In this document: piece by piece, positions 12,819-24,439 of the stretch | Layout of the letters: the number at the start of each line of letters is the position of its first letter | Position numbering within the stretch: the stretch's first letter is position 1 | NCBI GenBank assembly: GCA_038496675.1 | Contig: CM076659.1 | Location: forward strand, 19,909,864-19,973,863 | Direction of reading: 5' to 3' | Length of the DNA stretch: 64,000 nt | DNA from: Rachycentron canadum | Taxonomy: Eukaryota > Chordata > Actinopteri > Carangiformes > Rachycentridae | Made by a program: the position numbers and the translations under genes | The notes under the pieces: generated by a model | The model's input: the letters and a program-made list of their open reading frames with translations, nothing else | What the model was told of the DNA's origin: nothing | Databases searched by the model: none

Positions 12819-12888
12819 CACACGACTGCAAGATACTCTGGAGTCAAAGAATGTCATGCGCACACAGTTGCAGGTACTCTGGAGTCAA
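12819..12888. repeat. 42-bp-period tandem duplication
   Basis: The segment 12819-12847 recurs at 12861-12888 with the shared block tactctggagtcaa and a diverged CACAC-rich start. Two copies only. Confidence 0.8.
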
Positions 12889-13117
12889 TTTAAGTTTAAA
12901 ATTGAGAAGCAAGTTAGTGCTTAAGATTCAAGAGCCCTTCAGGGATTTGGGAATGTAAAGAACTATCAAAGAAAATCTTCGGGTAGAACTGAGTTCATTC
13001 TCTAAAAATATAATCTGACAGTGTGACAGTATAAGCGAGCTTGGATTAGGTATGCAACCGTTCATATCCTCAAATACTTTTATCAGAAACATTGTCTGAC
13101 TGTTAATTCAGTACTTC

Positions 13118-13121
<4 letters not shown>

Positions 13122-13146
<25 letters not shown>
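13122..13146. repeat. (TG)n microsatellite
   Basis: A 25-base TG run followed by TATATACAC. Confidence 0.9.
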
Positions 13147-13148
<2 letters not shown>

Positions 13149-14297
13149 ATACACGTGCAAACTGGCATGTGTCTGCGTCGTGCTCATAACTAATTCAGTC
13201 ATTTGAATCAGTTGAGATGTTGACAAAAACACTCCACAAAAACAGTGCATTACCATAGCAGGGAGCAATTTCCTGCTCATCAAAGCTCTATGACGCCTTC
13301 TTGAGGTACGACAAGCTGAATCCTTTGCTGCTATTCTGCTAGCTCATCTGTATGTTTGACTTCTTACCAGTCTTTCTGTCCTCAACTCTCCCTTCATGGA
13401 AATGATTAAAGCAAAGTTTCCAAATGCAGTCACAACAGCTCTTAAATGACACAGCATCTGTGTGTCAGTTTTTTTGTCTTTGAATTGCAGAATTGATGTC
13501 CTTTTGTGGGCTGTTGGGCCATATATCAGCCAGAGACTGAGAATATTCAGCTTTGAGTGGACTCATATTATAGTAATTGGGTAAAAAAAACTGTTGCTCA
13601 TAATTTTGGTTTGCGTTGTTCCTGTGTTAGTAATTCTGGCGTTTTATTATGTTTCCATGCCTTTACCTTTTAGTCCTCTCACATATTCATTCATATATGT
13701 TAATTCAACTTTGAATGAAACCATTTATTGTCATTTGAAAAAGCCTGTATATCTTCGACTACTGCACGGTATGGTGTGCAGGGAGAGTGCTTCAACGAGG
13801 CCTTGAATCTCATTCATAGGATATGGGGTTTGTCATTGCCTGGATCCTCAGCAACCCATATGGCCAAAAGTACTTGGTTAAGCATGAGAAAAAGTCATAG
13901 TTAATGTTCCTCTCCAGACATGATATGCAATGTGTAATATTTTCTTTAAGATGGTTTTCCCACATGAAGGGCAAAAATGAAAATTGGAAAACTGTGTTTG
14001 GAAGCACATCTACAATTAATACCTCAATAGGCAATTCTGGTTCAGGCCTTGTGCCCCTCCCACCTCTCGGTTTCTGCTCAGCTGAGTGTGCAAGTGAGAG
14101 AGTAGAGAGTATTAAGATGGTTAGAGGAGGATACATGAGAGAGACTGAGTCACATGTTTGAATCTCAGTCAGACCCAGAGTCAGATAAGAATACAAAATC
14201 AGAGACTAGCAGACTCATCAGAATGGTTAGCATAGTTAGCTTCTTTTATTTGTTTATGTTTGTTAGCTTGTAACTGGCAGCGGCTGACACAGTGTGT

Positions 14298-14331
14298 GGC
14301 ATTAGCACATAAGTGGTTTTGTGCTAATGCC
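14298..14331. repeat. Perfect 11-bp-arm hairpin
   Basis: ggcattagcac at 14298-14308 pairs with gtgctaatgcc at 14321-14331 across a 12-base loop. The arms carry the word gcattagc, which is also frequent in family D copies. Confidence 0.9.
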
Positions 14332-17300
14332 AACTCTCCCTCGTTGTGCTGACAAGGTCCCCCACCCCCCACAGAGTGACAGGATTGGCTCCTTAGGTTC
14401 TGTGACATATGAATCCCTGACTGAATCTGTTGTTATGAGACTGTGGAAGGACACAGTGGTGTGTTTTGTATTATCTAAAAACATCAAATGGACATGTTGA
14501 CAAGATTTAACACTTGATTTTCATTGGAGGAGATTTCAGGATCATTGGAGAGGCGAACAATGATCTCCAGGGTTATAGCTGCGCGCTATCACCATCCAAC
14601 ATGTATAACAGCATCTTGCTACTTCCACCTCAATTACTGAGCTAATCTGCTACTGAGAAATACATGAGAAATATACAGTAACTGAAATGCTGAATGCATA
14701 ATTGAAATGTCACATACACAGAATATTTTTGCAGTTTCCTTGCATGCAGTGTGAGGTTTTTTTGTCCTCAAACAATGTAAATTGATACTACAACAGTGAC
14801 ACATGCTCACACAGAGTGTTACTCATCCTGACTCCACAAAAAGTCAAGTTGTACTTCACATCTATCCAAATTGAGTGTTGACTGTCCTATTTTCTATCTC
14901 ATCCTGTGCCTTCAATAGAATAATAGTGCCATTCTGTATCTTACACTTGACGTCTTCTGATGCTCCATTTCCAGTCATCAAAATATGATACTACACTGCT
15001 GTCATGGAAATCTTACAGTGTTCAAAAATCTTCTCTTGATATATCTTTATACCCCCAAAACTTATTTTGTGCTTCATCATCACTTCCGTGCTCTCTGACA
15101 TTGTTTGAGTTCCAACAACGATCAATGTGAGACATCGTCTTTCATCCAGACAAATGCACTGATCCTCTCTGACATTTTAGCAGAAAGAGAACAGATCAAA
15201 CAGTCAAAACCAGAGACTGTCTTAAATCCCCAGTCTAGCATATGCTCGACAATATGTTTTAGGCATATTTACAACTAACACAGTGGTTTGTACATGGGAA
15301 GTAAGCACTCTGAATGCCACGGAGCATCACTCGAAGTACAAGTCTGATTCACCTCAAACTGCCTCACCTGAGCTGTCATGCAAAGTTTTGCATGGTTTTT
15401 CTGGTTCCTAATGACTCCTGCTGATCCCTGTAACGAAGTGGCGCCATAAACTAAATTACCTAAGGTTCCCTTTAGCTTATTCATGTTTCTCCGTCCTTTG
15501 TGTCGGACAGGTCACGCGGATTTGATGATTAATTGTTTGACAACCAATATGGCAAGTGGCTTTATCACGAGTCATTATCCACATCTTTTCTGCATCACTG
15601 TCATGTTTGAATAATTGTTGGAAAGAAGGCACAGGTGTAAACCACACATCCTACATGATGCCAATAATCATTAGAGGACATTCCCGTCCCTAGGCCTTGT
15701 GCTGCGCCAACAGGGATTTAATGCAGTGCACATGTTGGACCGGTCACTGACGCTCAGCTCAGCAAACTCCATCCTGATGTCCTGGGTCACTACCTCTGAA
15801 CAAAGAAGAGCTCATAGGGAGTCAGGAACTGACCCCGCAACAAATTTTCAACACTTGTTCCTCTGGTGGAAACACAGGTTCAATGCCATGGAAAAAAAAC
15901 AGTTAAGAATAAAACTTGTCTTGAGATAGAGAGATAGTTTGAGCTTAAACAAACAGTTTCAGGCCTGTTTCTATCTTGTTCTTGTACCTTTACCCTTTCA
16001 CCGACCAGAAGAATTTTCTCCTCGGTATGCCTTGGCTCCATATCATCCATAATCATCTATTGTAATGTCATTACTTCCTCGGTTGTTACTTGAAATTGCA
16101 ACTCTTCTCTACGCAGTCATTGATTTCCTCTAAAAGGGCAACAGCTCACATTTTTCCCTCCCCAAATCAAAGTTCTGTAGATTTTTAAGAAAATGTGAGC
16201 GGACTGATAAACATGAGATGCATCAGGAGGTTGTGATGCATGTACGTGAAAGAGAGAGAGAGGGAAACTTTTGAAGATAAAAACCCCAGTCATTATTTTT
16301 GCCATCCCAGGAAGCCAGTGAGGATAAATTTGACTGAAGCTGCACATTTCTGACGATCTATAGGAAAAAATGCGACTGATACAAACTTTATCTCTCACCC
16401 GCTTCTCTCTACGTAATCTCCGCTTCCTAATAGTTGGGATGTGATTACATTGAACGCCCCAGAAGGCTTGACGTCAGCTTGATATGATGCATCGCACTTT
16501 GATTTCTCATTAGTCATGCTTTTTCCACTCCTCAGATCACCCTGACATCACCCTCGTCATTTAAGGTAACGCTTTCAGGCACTGTCGCACCATCCACAAT
16601 CCGTTTCTCCCAACTGATTTCTTTGCAAAACAACTCCATGCTTCTGATTTGTGTGGAAAAGCTTCCCCTTTTTTGCCCTCTTTAAAGCTTAGAGTAAAGG
16701 ATTAGGTGTTTAAGTCTGCTACTACAGCCGTGCTAGAATACTGGGCTATGCGCGTCTCTCTTTCCAGATGAGACGCTCGTCATCCAAATGAGGTCGCCAC
16801 AACGCAGCGTCCCTAAAGCCACTTTGGCAAAGCTGTGAGAATAAACACTGTGAAAGCAAATATTTTCTGCTCCACATCAGTGACCACAGCTCCTGTTCAG
16901 CGGGACGTACAAGAGATCCATGACCCATCTCTCTGTCAGGTAACGGCAGGTAGCTCCCAGTCCACAGCACTAAATAATACAGGGTGAAGCGAGCCCGTTG
17001 CATGAGTCTATAAATATGATGTGATCAAACAAACTTACCTGTTGGGCAGCCAGGAGAAATACAGTGTTTGGAGAGAAAGACAGCATCCAGCCAAGGCCCA
17101 GTGGAGTGGAAGCAGGAGAGAGAGAGAGGGGAAGATGAAGAAAGGTAAAAAACGGTCAGGCAGAGCAAAAACCTTTGGAGATAAATAATTGAATACATTC
17201 TTTTTTACGTCCGGGCTCAACAAAGATGGCTCTTAAAATGCTATTTGGGCAGGAATATTGAAATGAAAGAAACACCTCGGTATAAATAATTGAAGGTGTG

Positions 17301-19084
17301 TGTGATTGTCTCGGCAGTGGTGGGGCCAAGAGGCAAGCTGAGGCTATCCTTTCTAACCCGGGCAGAATTACCAAGCAGGGATTGGCTGCTACAGCGTTAG
17401 AAGCTGCGTTGAGGTGTGTGAAGAGTTCAGACGCTCCATTGCTTCAACACATGCAAAATCTGTCAAAAATATTGCTTCATTATGACCCCGCACAAGACTG
17501 AGGTAGGACCGGCTGCATGCAAAGCAGCTCGCTACAGTGGCATACATCAAGTTAACCAGCCATTCATTATGTATGCCAGCTCCTGGAGAGCTGGAATTAC
17601 CTTTATATTCGGGGCTCTCTGCTGTGCAAATGAGAAAGTGGGAACAGGCCAGTTGCATAAAAGTGGTGGCTTGCATTGATGTCATTACTCTTTCATTAGC
17701 TAAACTTAATAACATTTCCTTTTACTGATCCCACGGTGCTAATTTCCTATGCATCCAGTGGCACCCAACCTTGCTGACTGTGAACCAGTGTTGAATTGTT
17801 GGATGAGCTATAGCAACAGTCACAAACCCTTATGGGTGCGTAGGTGAGATGGAAGTAAAGGCTGGATTTAAAGTTGGGTGTGGTGCGACCCACGAGTACT
17901 GAGCAATCGTTATAATATGGTAATGACCACTGATGCTCATGGGTGGGAACATCAACGTGTCGACGGGTGTAATCCCATTACAAGATTGTGTCTAATCATA
18001 AATGCTTCACAGGTGCCGGGCAGCAATTATGTGGCCCAAACAGGGAAAACAAATATCCCACACATTGTTTCCTTTGCTCCTTTAATTACTGCCTCGGGTC
18101 GCAGCTAGTCGCCATACATTTCCATACATCAGCACGGCACTTACACAACAATATTAAGTCATGTGATTGTGATAAAAATGAAAGTATGACTTGTATCCCA
18201 TCACACTGATTATTGATTCTCGGGGACAAGTTCATGGAAACCAACATTTGCCGTGAGCGGTAAATAAGTCCAACCAGCCATGTTATCTGTAAAAAGCTGG
18301 CCTCCTTCAGAACTTCAACAAACTGCGATGATGAACCATCTTAATCGTTAAGTTTGCAGTGTTTATTCTCATATTTCAGAAGGCGCAAAGAAGGAACCAA
18401 ACTAAATCCAAAAACTAAAAGTGACGTGGAACCAGGACTCTTCATCTGACAAACTCTTACCTACAAGTAACATAATATATATACTCTGAACGGCCGGCCA
18501 AGTCTGTCTGCACAGAGACAGACTATAAAATAGTAGCGGCATGTACCCAACACAACCTCATCAGCTCTGCCACATCTGAAAAAACACTCTGCGCTTCTGA
18601 GTGGGCACCTTGTTCGGCAGCGCTCCAGGCCCCTGATCAATGAAAGCATGTCCAGGGATGCTTGTCTGGAGAGTTGAACCAGAGCGGGTGATAGAAATCT
18701 GCACCTCACTCCAGCTCTCAGCAGCTATAATTTATGAAGACCTGAGGCACATTGCAAGCCAACTAATCAGGACAGGCAGAGTGTGTATTTCTGTAAAATA
18801 TCTGATGCTGTGTCTACATCGAATATGACATTTGATAGAAGGACGTGGAGCGATTCCAGACACATTATGGAACCTGATCGCATTAGGATGCAAAACAATA
18901 TAATTACCGATACTACTTATGTCTTCAAATAAACACATTTGATTTGTCATTATGTCTAGACCAATTTTACCAAAATGAAAATGCACCCAGTAAATTCATA
19001 GTAATACAACCAGTTGTCCAATCTCAACAAACACACAGGTCAATACTAAACACAATGTTCCCAATGTTCTAAGGGCGGCACACC

Positions 19085-19515
19085 TGTTATCATTGTCATG
19101 GTTATGATAATAATAATGGTCATGTATTGGCTTGGTTTAGGGAAAAAATGGTGATTTGGGTCAGATGAGTACTTCCTCATCATTAAACTTTGTTGTCACG
19201 GTTAAAATAATAACGACAACGTGATCAACTCTCTTGAACGCTCATGGATAAGAGAAACAACATAAACTGCTACTTTCACATGGGAACCAAACACCGCTCT
19301 CCTGTGTCATATTCCAGTGTTTTGTTGACCCATCCATCCACCTCAACCTCCTCCTGACCTGGACTTTGTCGCTCTATAATCTACGTCACTGCACTTTTCC
19401 CTTTGCCCCTGTCATCATCACTACGACCACTAGATGTCACCTAGCAACAAAAGCTTACTACGGGTCACAATAACCTGCTGCACAGATGAACTATGGGCTT
19501 TTCCTTTAGTCAGTC
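19085..19515 (+). repeat. Dispersed repeat family B, copy 3
   Basis: The longest copy. It shares cacttttccctttgc, ccactagatgtcacctagca (19427-19446), taacctgctgcacag and tatgggctttt with the other copies. The upstream part has a TTGGTTTAGGG-type stretch that also appears, altered, in copy 2. It ends about 45 bp before the family C element. Confidence 0.75.
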
Positions 19516-19559
19516 TGTTAATGCAAGTTCAAATAATATGTCTCAACTGCACAATATAC

Positions 19560-20045
19560 TTAACCCATAAGAACCTGGACCCATTTCTCCTTCAAGGAAA
19601 ATTATGGAAGACATAGGACAGACTAAATAGAGCACATAGAACACATTTCTGGTATTTTTTTCAAAATACCTTGTCAAAGATCTGAAATGTTATATATTTA
19701 TCTGATTTGTTTTATATCAATTAGTGTGTTTACAACAGGTTAAATGTAATAAAGGACTTGTTATCTAAGCATTATAATTCTAAAATGGCTTGAATCTCAC
19801 CTTTAACAACAAAAAACAAGCTTTTTAAATTTGGCTAGCTGTGCCCCTTGTGGTGACCTGGCACACAGCCATCTTGGAAATGTTGTTATGGCAACATAAA
19901 GTCACATGACCTGTCACATGACCTACCGTGATGTTCAGCATGTGTCACTCAGGGACTTCATGAGTTAAGGTTAAGGGTAAAGCTGTATAAGGAACTTTCC
20001 AGAACACTTTGAAGGGCTTGTGACACCTGTGTCTCCGTGGGTTAA
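19560..20045. mobile_element. TTAA-flanked non-autonomous element (family C)
   Basis: The segment starts TTAACCCATAAGAAC and ends GTCTCCGTGGGTTAA, so CCCA...TGGG ends sit inside a TTAA on each side. TTAA duplication is the signature of piggyBac-type transposition. The 486-bp interior has no transposase frame and contains two close repeats of tcacatgacct around 19904-19925. Non-autonomous piggyBac-like identity is inferred from the target site and termini. The inner terminal sequences match only in part. Confidence 0.6.
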
Positions 20046-20336
20046 AATAATTCTAATAATAATAATTTTTGGGGGGTTTTGCAAAATATATAGTCATTTA
20101 CTCCACGTGACGGCTCCTTATTTTTTCAAACTTATATAAATCAGTAAAAAATAAACATTTGAAAATCTATGTCAGATATTCCTCCTAATAAATTTTCTAT
20201 TTGATTTGTCAAATTTGTCAGACACATGGAACAAAAAAAAAAAAAAAAATGAAATCATAAAATGGACCAATTCTCTGTCCAGCTGCCCGTTGTGATGTGA
20301 CTGTCTGAGTCGCATGTCGCAGCTTGGAGCTGCTAC

Positions 20337-20435
20337 CTATTACTATCATCTCATCGTCCTGCTGGCAAATGCCACTGTCCTGCTGTCCAAGAACGACAGC
20401 GCAAGAGGGAAGATCAATGCTGTCGCACACTTTGG
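20337..20435 (-). CDS. Possible internal coding exon, unknown protein
   Basis: On the minus strand a pyrimidine-rich tract ending cctttcctatgcag (acceptor, exon start 20435) is followed by 99 bases without a stop and a donor-like ATAG|GTAGCA (exon end 20337). The frame reads AKVCDSIDLPSCAVVLGQQD and then SGICQQDDEMIVI, with three cysteines. The length is a multiple of three and both ends are phase 1. The family is not recognised. The frame stays open beyond the donor, so it proves little. Splice matches this good occur by chance in a window of this size, so this is a weak candidate kept because its phase matches the candidate at 43219-43422. Confidence 0.15.
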
Positions 20436-21128
20436 CTGCATAGGAAAGGTGAGGTGATTCCTGCCCAGCTGTTCCAGGCTGCACGCTCCTCCAGCAACAG
20501 CGCCCCGTATTTATACATTCTCATTTTTTCCCGTGTCCAACCATCCCTGTCTGAACATAACCCGGAGTGTTTACAGAGGCTGCCGTCAGGAGTGATTAAC
20601 AGGGACGACCAACAGTAGCACTAATTCTGAGCAAATGATATTATTCCAAGACTATTTCAAAGTCAAGTGTTTGGAAGAAAGAATAAAAAAAAAATGAAAT
20701 CCTATCATCACCAGCCAGTCAAAAGTGAGTTTTCAACTGAGCTGTTGTATGAGCTATGAAAAATTCATAAATTCATGAACTGTTGGAGAATGGATTTTCT
20801 TGTGACTATTGCAGCTTTACTGCTCTTGAGAGTAATAGCGTTTGGTTCTGAGTGTGTGCATGTGTGTGTCTCTGTCTGTATGTGTGTATAAAAAGAAAAG
20901 GGGACTTGTTTACTCCATTTCATCACTTCTGTCCCTCCCACGCTGATTGCCTCTTTAAATCGTTTCCCCTCATCTGCGCTCCCAGCTCATTTGCCAGTAT
21001 TTGGGGCAGACTTTGTGAGACCATCGCATACAGATGGGGGGCAATTGCCATGGAGAACATCCAATCACCACACTCATGTGGGTGAATACACATCACAACC
21101 GAAGTAAACACAACAAACAGATCAGTTT

Positions 21129-21157
21129 CGCCGCCGCCGCCGCCACCGCCACCGCCG
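21129..21157. repeat. (CGC)n/(CAC)n trinucleotide run
   Basis: CCGCCGCC units change to CCACCG units. It encodes the glycine run in the overlapping minus-strand frame, which is a repeat artefact. Confidence 0.9.
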
Positions 21158-21182
21158 TCTCGTCGCCTTATCTTTTTTAGCC

Positions 21183-21355
21183 TGTCAGGCATTCAGTCGG
21201 CCACTCAGTCAACCAGCCTGTCAATCAGCCATTCAATCAAGCAACAAGCCAGCCAGTTACACATTGTCTCTGCCAATCAGTTGGTGAGTCATTCAGTCAG
21301 CCAGTCTGCAGCAAGATACTATTTCTGCCAGTCAGCCAGTGAATCAGGCCGTCAT
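21183..21355. repeat. Degenerate CAGTCAGCCA-type minisatellite
   Basis: About 170 bp is built from imperfect units such as ttcagtcagccagt, ttcaatcaagcaa and gtcagccagtgaatcag, with irregular spacing of 8-14 bp. It looks like an old tandem array that has decayed. Confidence 0.7.
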
Positions 21356-22710
21356 ACACTCAATCTGTCTTGTTTATCTTTGCCCGGTGAGATATACAGA
21401 TTTCAAGCTGTGTCCCTAATGCCTGTCGCAATGTATCTGAATCCTGAACAGTGGTGGGAGATTGGATGAAATGTAATAAAAAGGGGGGGGGAATGGAAGC
21501 TCATTCCTGCATAATTTCCCTCCCAACAAGGGCCACAGCTATTGAGGATGTGGTGCTTTCATCTTGTTTTACCGCCTCAGAGTGGCCAAAACATCAATTA
21601 ACTCAGCTTTACATTTTGATATTTATTTTTAGTCATATCATGTCAGATCCTGTGGTGCAGAGCCTTTTCTTTTTTTTTTTTTTTTTTTTTTTGTAGCTTT
21701 TTGGGATTAAAGAACATGGCTGCCATACATGATTTAAAAAACAAAAAAACAATAGCTTTCTTTGTTTGTAAAGTGAACAAAGAAATGCGTTGTTCTGTTT
21801 GACACAACCAGACAGAAACATATCTTGTAAAGAAAACTGAATGCAGGACTCATGATCTCAGTATTTTTTGAAAATTCTTGCCACGCCCCACAGCTGCGAC
21901 TCTGATAATGGATTGAGATGAGTTGCTGAGGAAAAAACAAGAAAAAAAAAAAAAAAAAAAAGACGCGGTTGGCTGTTTTCCTTCCCCCGTCGATCTGGCT
22001 GGACTTCTTGTTCCTCTTTTCCTCTCCTTCTCTCCTTTCACAGTTATCTAATCATAGCCCAGTAAATGGCCCATAAAACATTAATTTCATTATTCCAGCA
22101 ATATGGCTTTTAGATAGACATTGAGCGGGTGGTGAGGAGGGAGGGACGGGGTAACAGATTAGCAAGACAAATCAAACAGGCAGACGAGACTTGTACATCA
22201 TCAGGTTTTCCTCTCATCACACTAAAAGAGAATCCCAGCCACTGAGAGCCTGCTACTGTTCTCAGATCACTGTAATTGAATTCAAATAACTGTATATTTC
22301 CATTTTGCCAGATGCGTTTGGAAAACAAATAGGCTTCATCCCGTTGATACGAACGTCCTAAAGGCCGAATGGAAAAGCGCAATGAGAACATAGCAAATAT
22401 TCTTCCTTGTCATTTTTCCTTTTAGCCTGTTTTGTTAGACTTGATTATGAACAAAACTACTCATGACCGAGGGTCGGCCAGGACAGGAGTTGCCGTGGTG
22501 CGAGACAGGCGACAGCGCCACTGCGGGGATTTCGGATTGTCAGGCTTTGCTCTGAAACCCGACTTCAAAGCTTGGCTGTTTAGCGCGTCACAGGACTGAA
22601 AGCACTTCAGCTCGTGCCTTGGAGAGAAGAAAGAAAGGTTTCCTCACATGCAGAGCACAAACAGTGAGCGCCAATTAGAGCTCCCCTTACTGTATAGTGC
22701 AGGCTGCTAT

Positions 22711-22739
22711 TACACAGACACATACACACACACACACAT
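22711..22739. repeat. (CA)n microsatellite
   Basis: CACAGACACATA followed by a CA run. Confidence 0.85.
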
Positions 22740-23823
22740 ATATTTCTCGCGGTAAGAAATGCAAACACTGCAAGAGCAATTCAAGATCCTATTTAAGGAT
22801 AATGGGGAGTTCACATGCGCCCACATTAATGAGTGCTCTTGTGTGTATGGTCATAATTTACATGTGTTATTACATAATTATGGCCTCCCATGACAAGGTA
22901 TGCACAAACTATCAAAGCAGAATATCTCATTGCAATTCAAAGGTACACTGAGAGGTTTTAGATTTTTACATAGCTACGGTGTAGCTTTCTCATGCTTAAT
23001 TATACGCTTTTGTTTCTACTGCATATGAACACATTAAGTGTTGCTAAATTCAGAGCTCTCAGATTGAAAAAAAAAAANACTTACCTCGGAGAGTTAACAG
23101 ATAGTGACATTTTGACAAAGTGTGTGTTGGGAACATAATGAACTCATTGAAAAATGTGTTTTCTGTAGAACTGGTCTGACAAATTTCTGCTGCTCTCACT
23201 CGCTTTTTGTGAAGAAATTGCTTCCCAGTTGGAAACCATTACACCTCCTGGGAATCCATTATCTTTCGCTACAAACGTTTGAGCCAGAAGTTGGTGAGTG
23301 TTTGATGCTTAAAATATGAATCTGTGGTTGAGTAATCCAGGGATAATACATAGCAGCCGACCTTTGGACAGGTACTCCTCCGTCAGCCCAGATAAAATGG
23401 CCTCAACAACAGGCTATGCAGAAGAAATGCACTTTGCATAGTTGCTTTGCCTCGCAACGCTGGATTAAATGCTGTAGTCAAAGTCATGTGAATGTGGATT
23501 CAAACCGTGCTTATTTACCACCTCCCCAGTGATGACCTTTGCCTCCAACACGTGAGAATAATTGAATGATTATGGATTGAAAACATTATGAGAAAGAGTG
23601 CGCTTGTTCAGTCTTCTCTGGGAGAACTAGCTAAGCATAATTGGCGCTGTAACAAATACACAGAGGGTTTCACATTCTTGACATGATCTGTGGAGCCTGT
23701 GGCCGAGATGGGTTTAGAAATTCTCTTGAGTCGCCATAAAACTAAAATCCAAGGAAATGAAAATATAATTTAAATTGATTTATGCAGTGAAAATGGCATC
23801 TTTCACCACTGGAATCAGTCCTT

Positions 23824-23879
23824 TTTCAGATAAATAAATAAATATAAATATAAATAAATACATAAATAAAATAAAAAGG
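23824..23879. repeat. (TAAA)n-rich microsatellite
   Basis: Imperfect AAATA/TAAA units ending in an A-run. Confidence 0.9.
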
Positions 23880-24439
23880 GAAAAAAAAAATCACAGTAAA
23901 TCGTACTGAATGAAAAGCTTGATCAGATATGAGCGTGTGAGATGAATGTTGGGGTGCGCCCACAGCAAAGACAACCAGACAGAGCATGTGATGAATACTT
24001 TGAAGATTAGATGCTACTGTGCAAAGAAGAGAACAGAAAATATGATTTAAGAAATGCATTGTTTTCTTTTTTTTCTCAACTATTTAGTTGTATTAAAATA
24101 AGACAGCGAAGCTGACAGAAATCAATGGCTTGTATTTCATTCATATGCTTGGTAACACCTCCAGTGGACTGTAAAATCTAAGTCGATATGACACAGAGCA
24201 GCTTTGACAAGCGGCTTTTGGCTGAATATGTCCACGTGGCACTCATAAACATGTCTCAGTCTGACGGTAATGTGGGTTCAATGGCACTGTTTGGCTGCAG
24301 ACTGACTTGTATCTGAAAGTGAGAAGTTCACCTTGCTGTTTTCTTCATATTTCTCCTGACACTCCATAAAGTATAAGAAAAACAGGTGAAGGTGATTTTA
24401 GCAGATGGGAGGTTCAGGATGGAGGATTATTTGTCAAAG

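Larger units (their letters stand above)
11521..19084. other. Gene-free stretch with a strong hairpin
   Basis: No complete gene is visible. Contents are a GTGC-rich microsatellite (about 11668-11697), a T17-18 run near 12025, the hairpin at 12457-12525, a 42-bp tandem duplication (12819-12888), a TG run (13122-13146), a small hairpin (14298-14331) and a minus-strand splice-donor match at 17039. Sequence at 17480-17720 is rich in homeodomain- and octamer-like words and may be regulatory. The 128-codon minus-strand frame at 13810-14196 is not recognised. Confidence 0.55.
20046..24439. other. Gene-free stretch with one possible exon and simple repeats
   Basis: Holds a possible minus-strand exon (20337-20435), a CGC/CAC trinucleotide run (21129-21157), a degenerate minisatellite (21183-21355), T22 (21671-21692) and A20 (about 21941-21960) runs, a CA microsatellite (22711-22739), an undetermined base at 23078 and a TAAA run (23824-23879). 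The part 22600-22960 contains several TAATTA-type words. Confidence 0.55.

Noticed and set aside
12422..12958. 178-codon plus-strand frame
   Set aside because: It runs through the inverted repeat at 12457-12525, so its lysine/threonine and serine/phenylalanine parts are reflections of each other, and no domain is seen.
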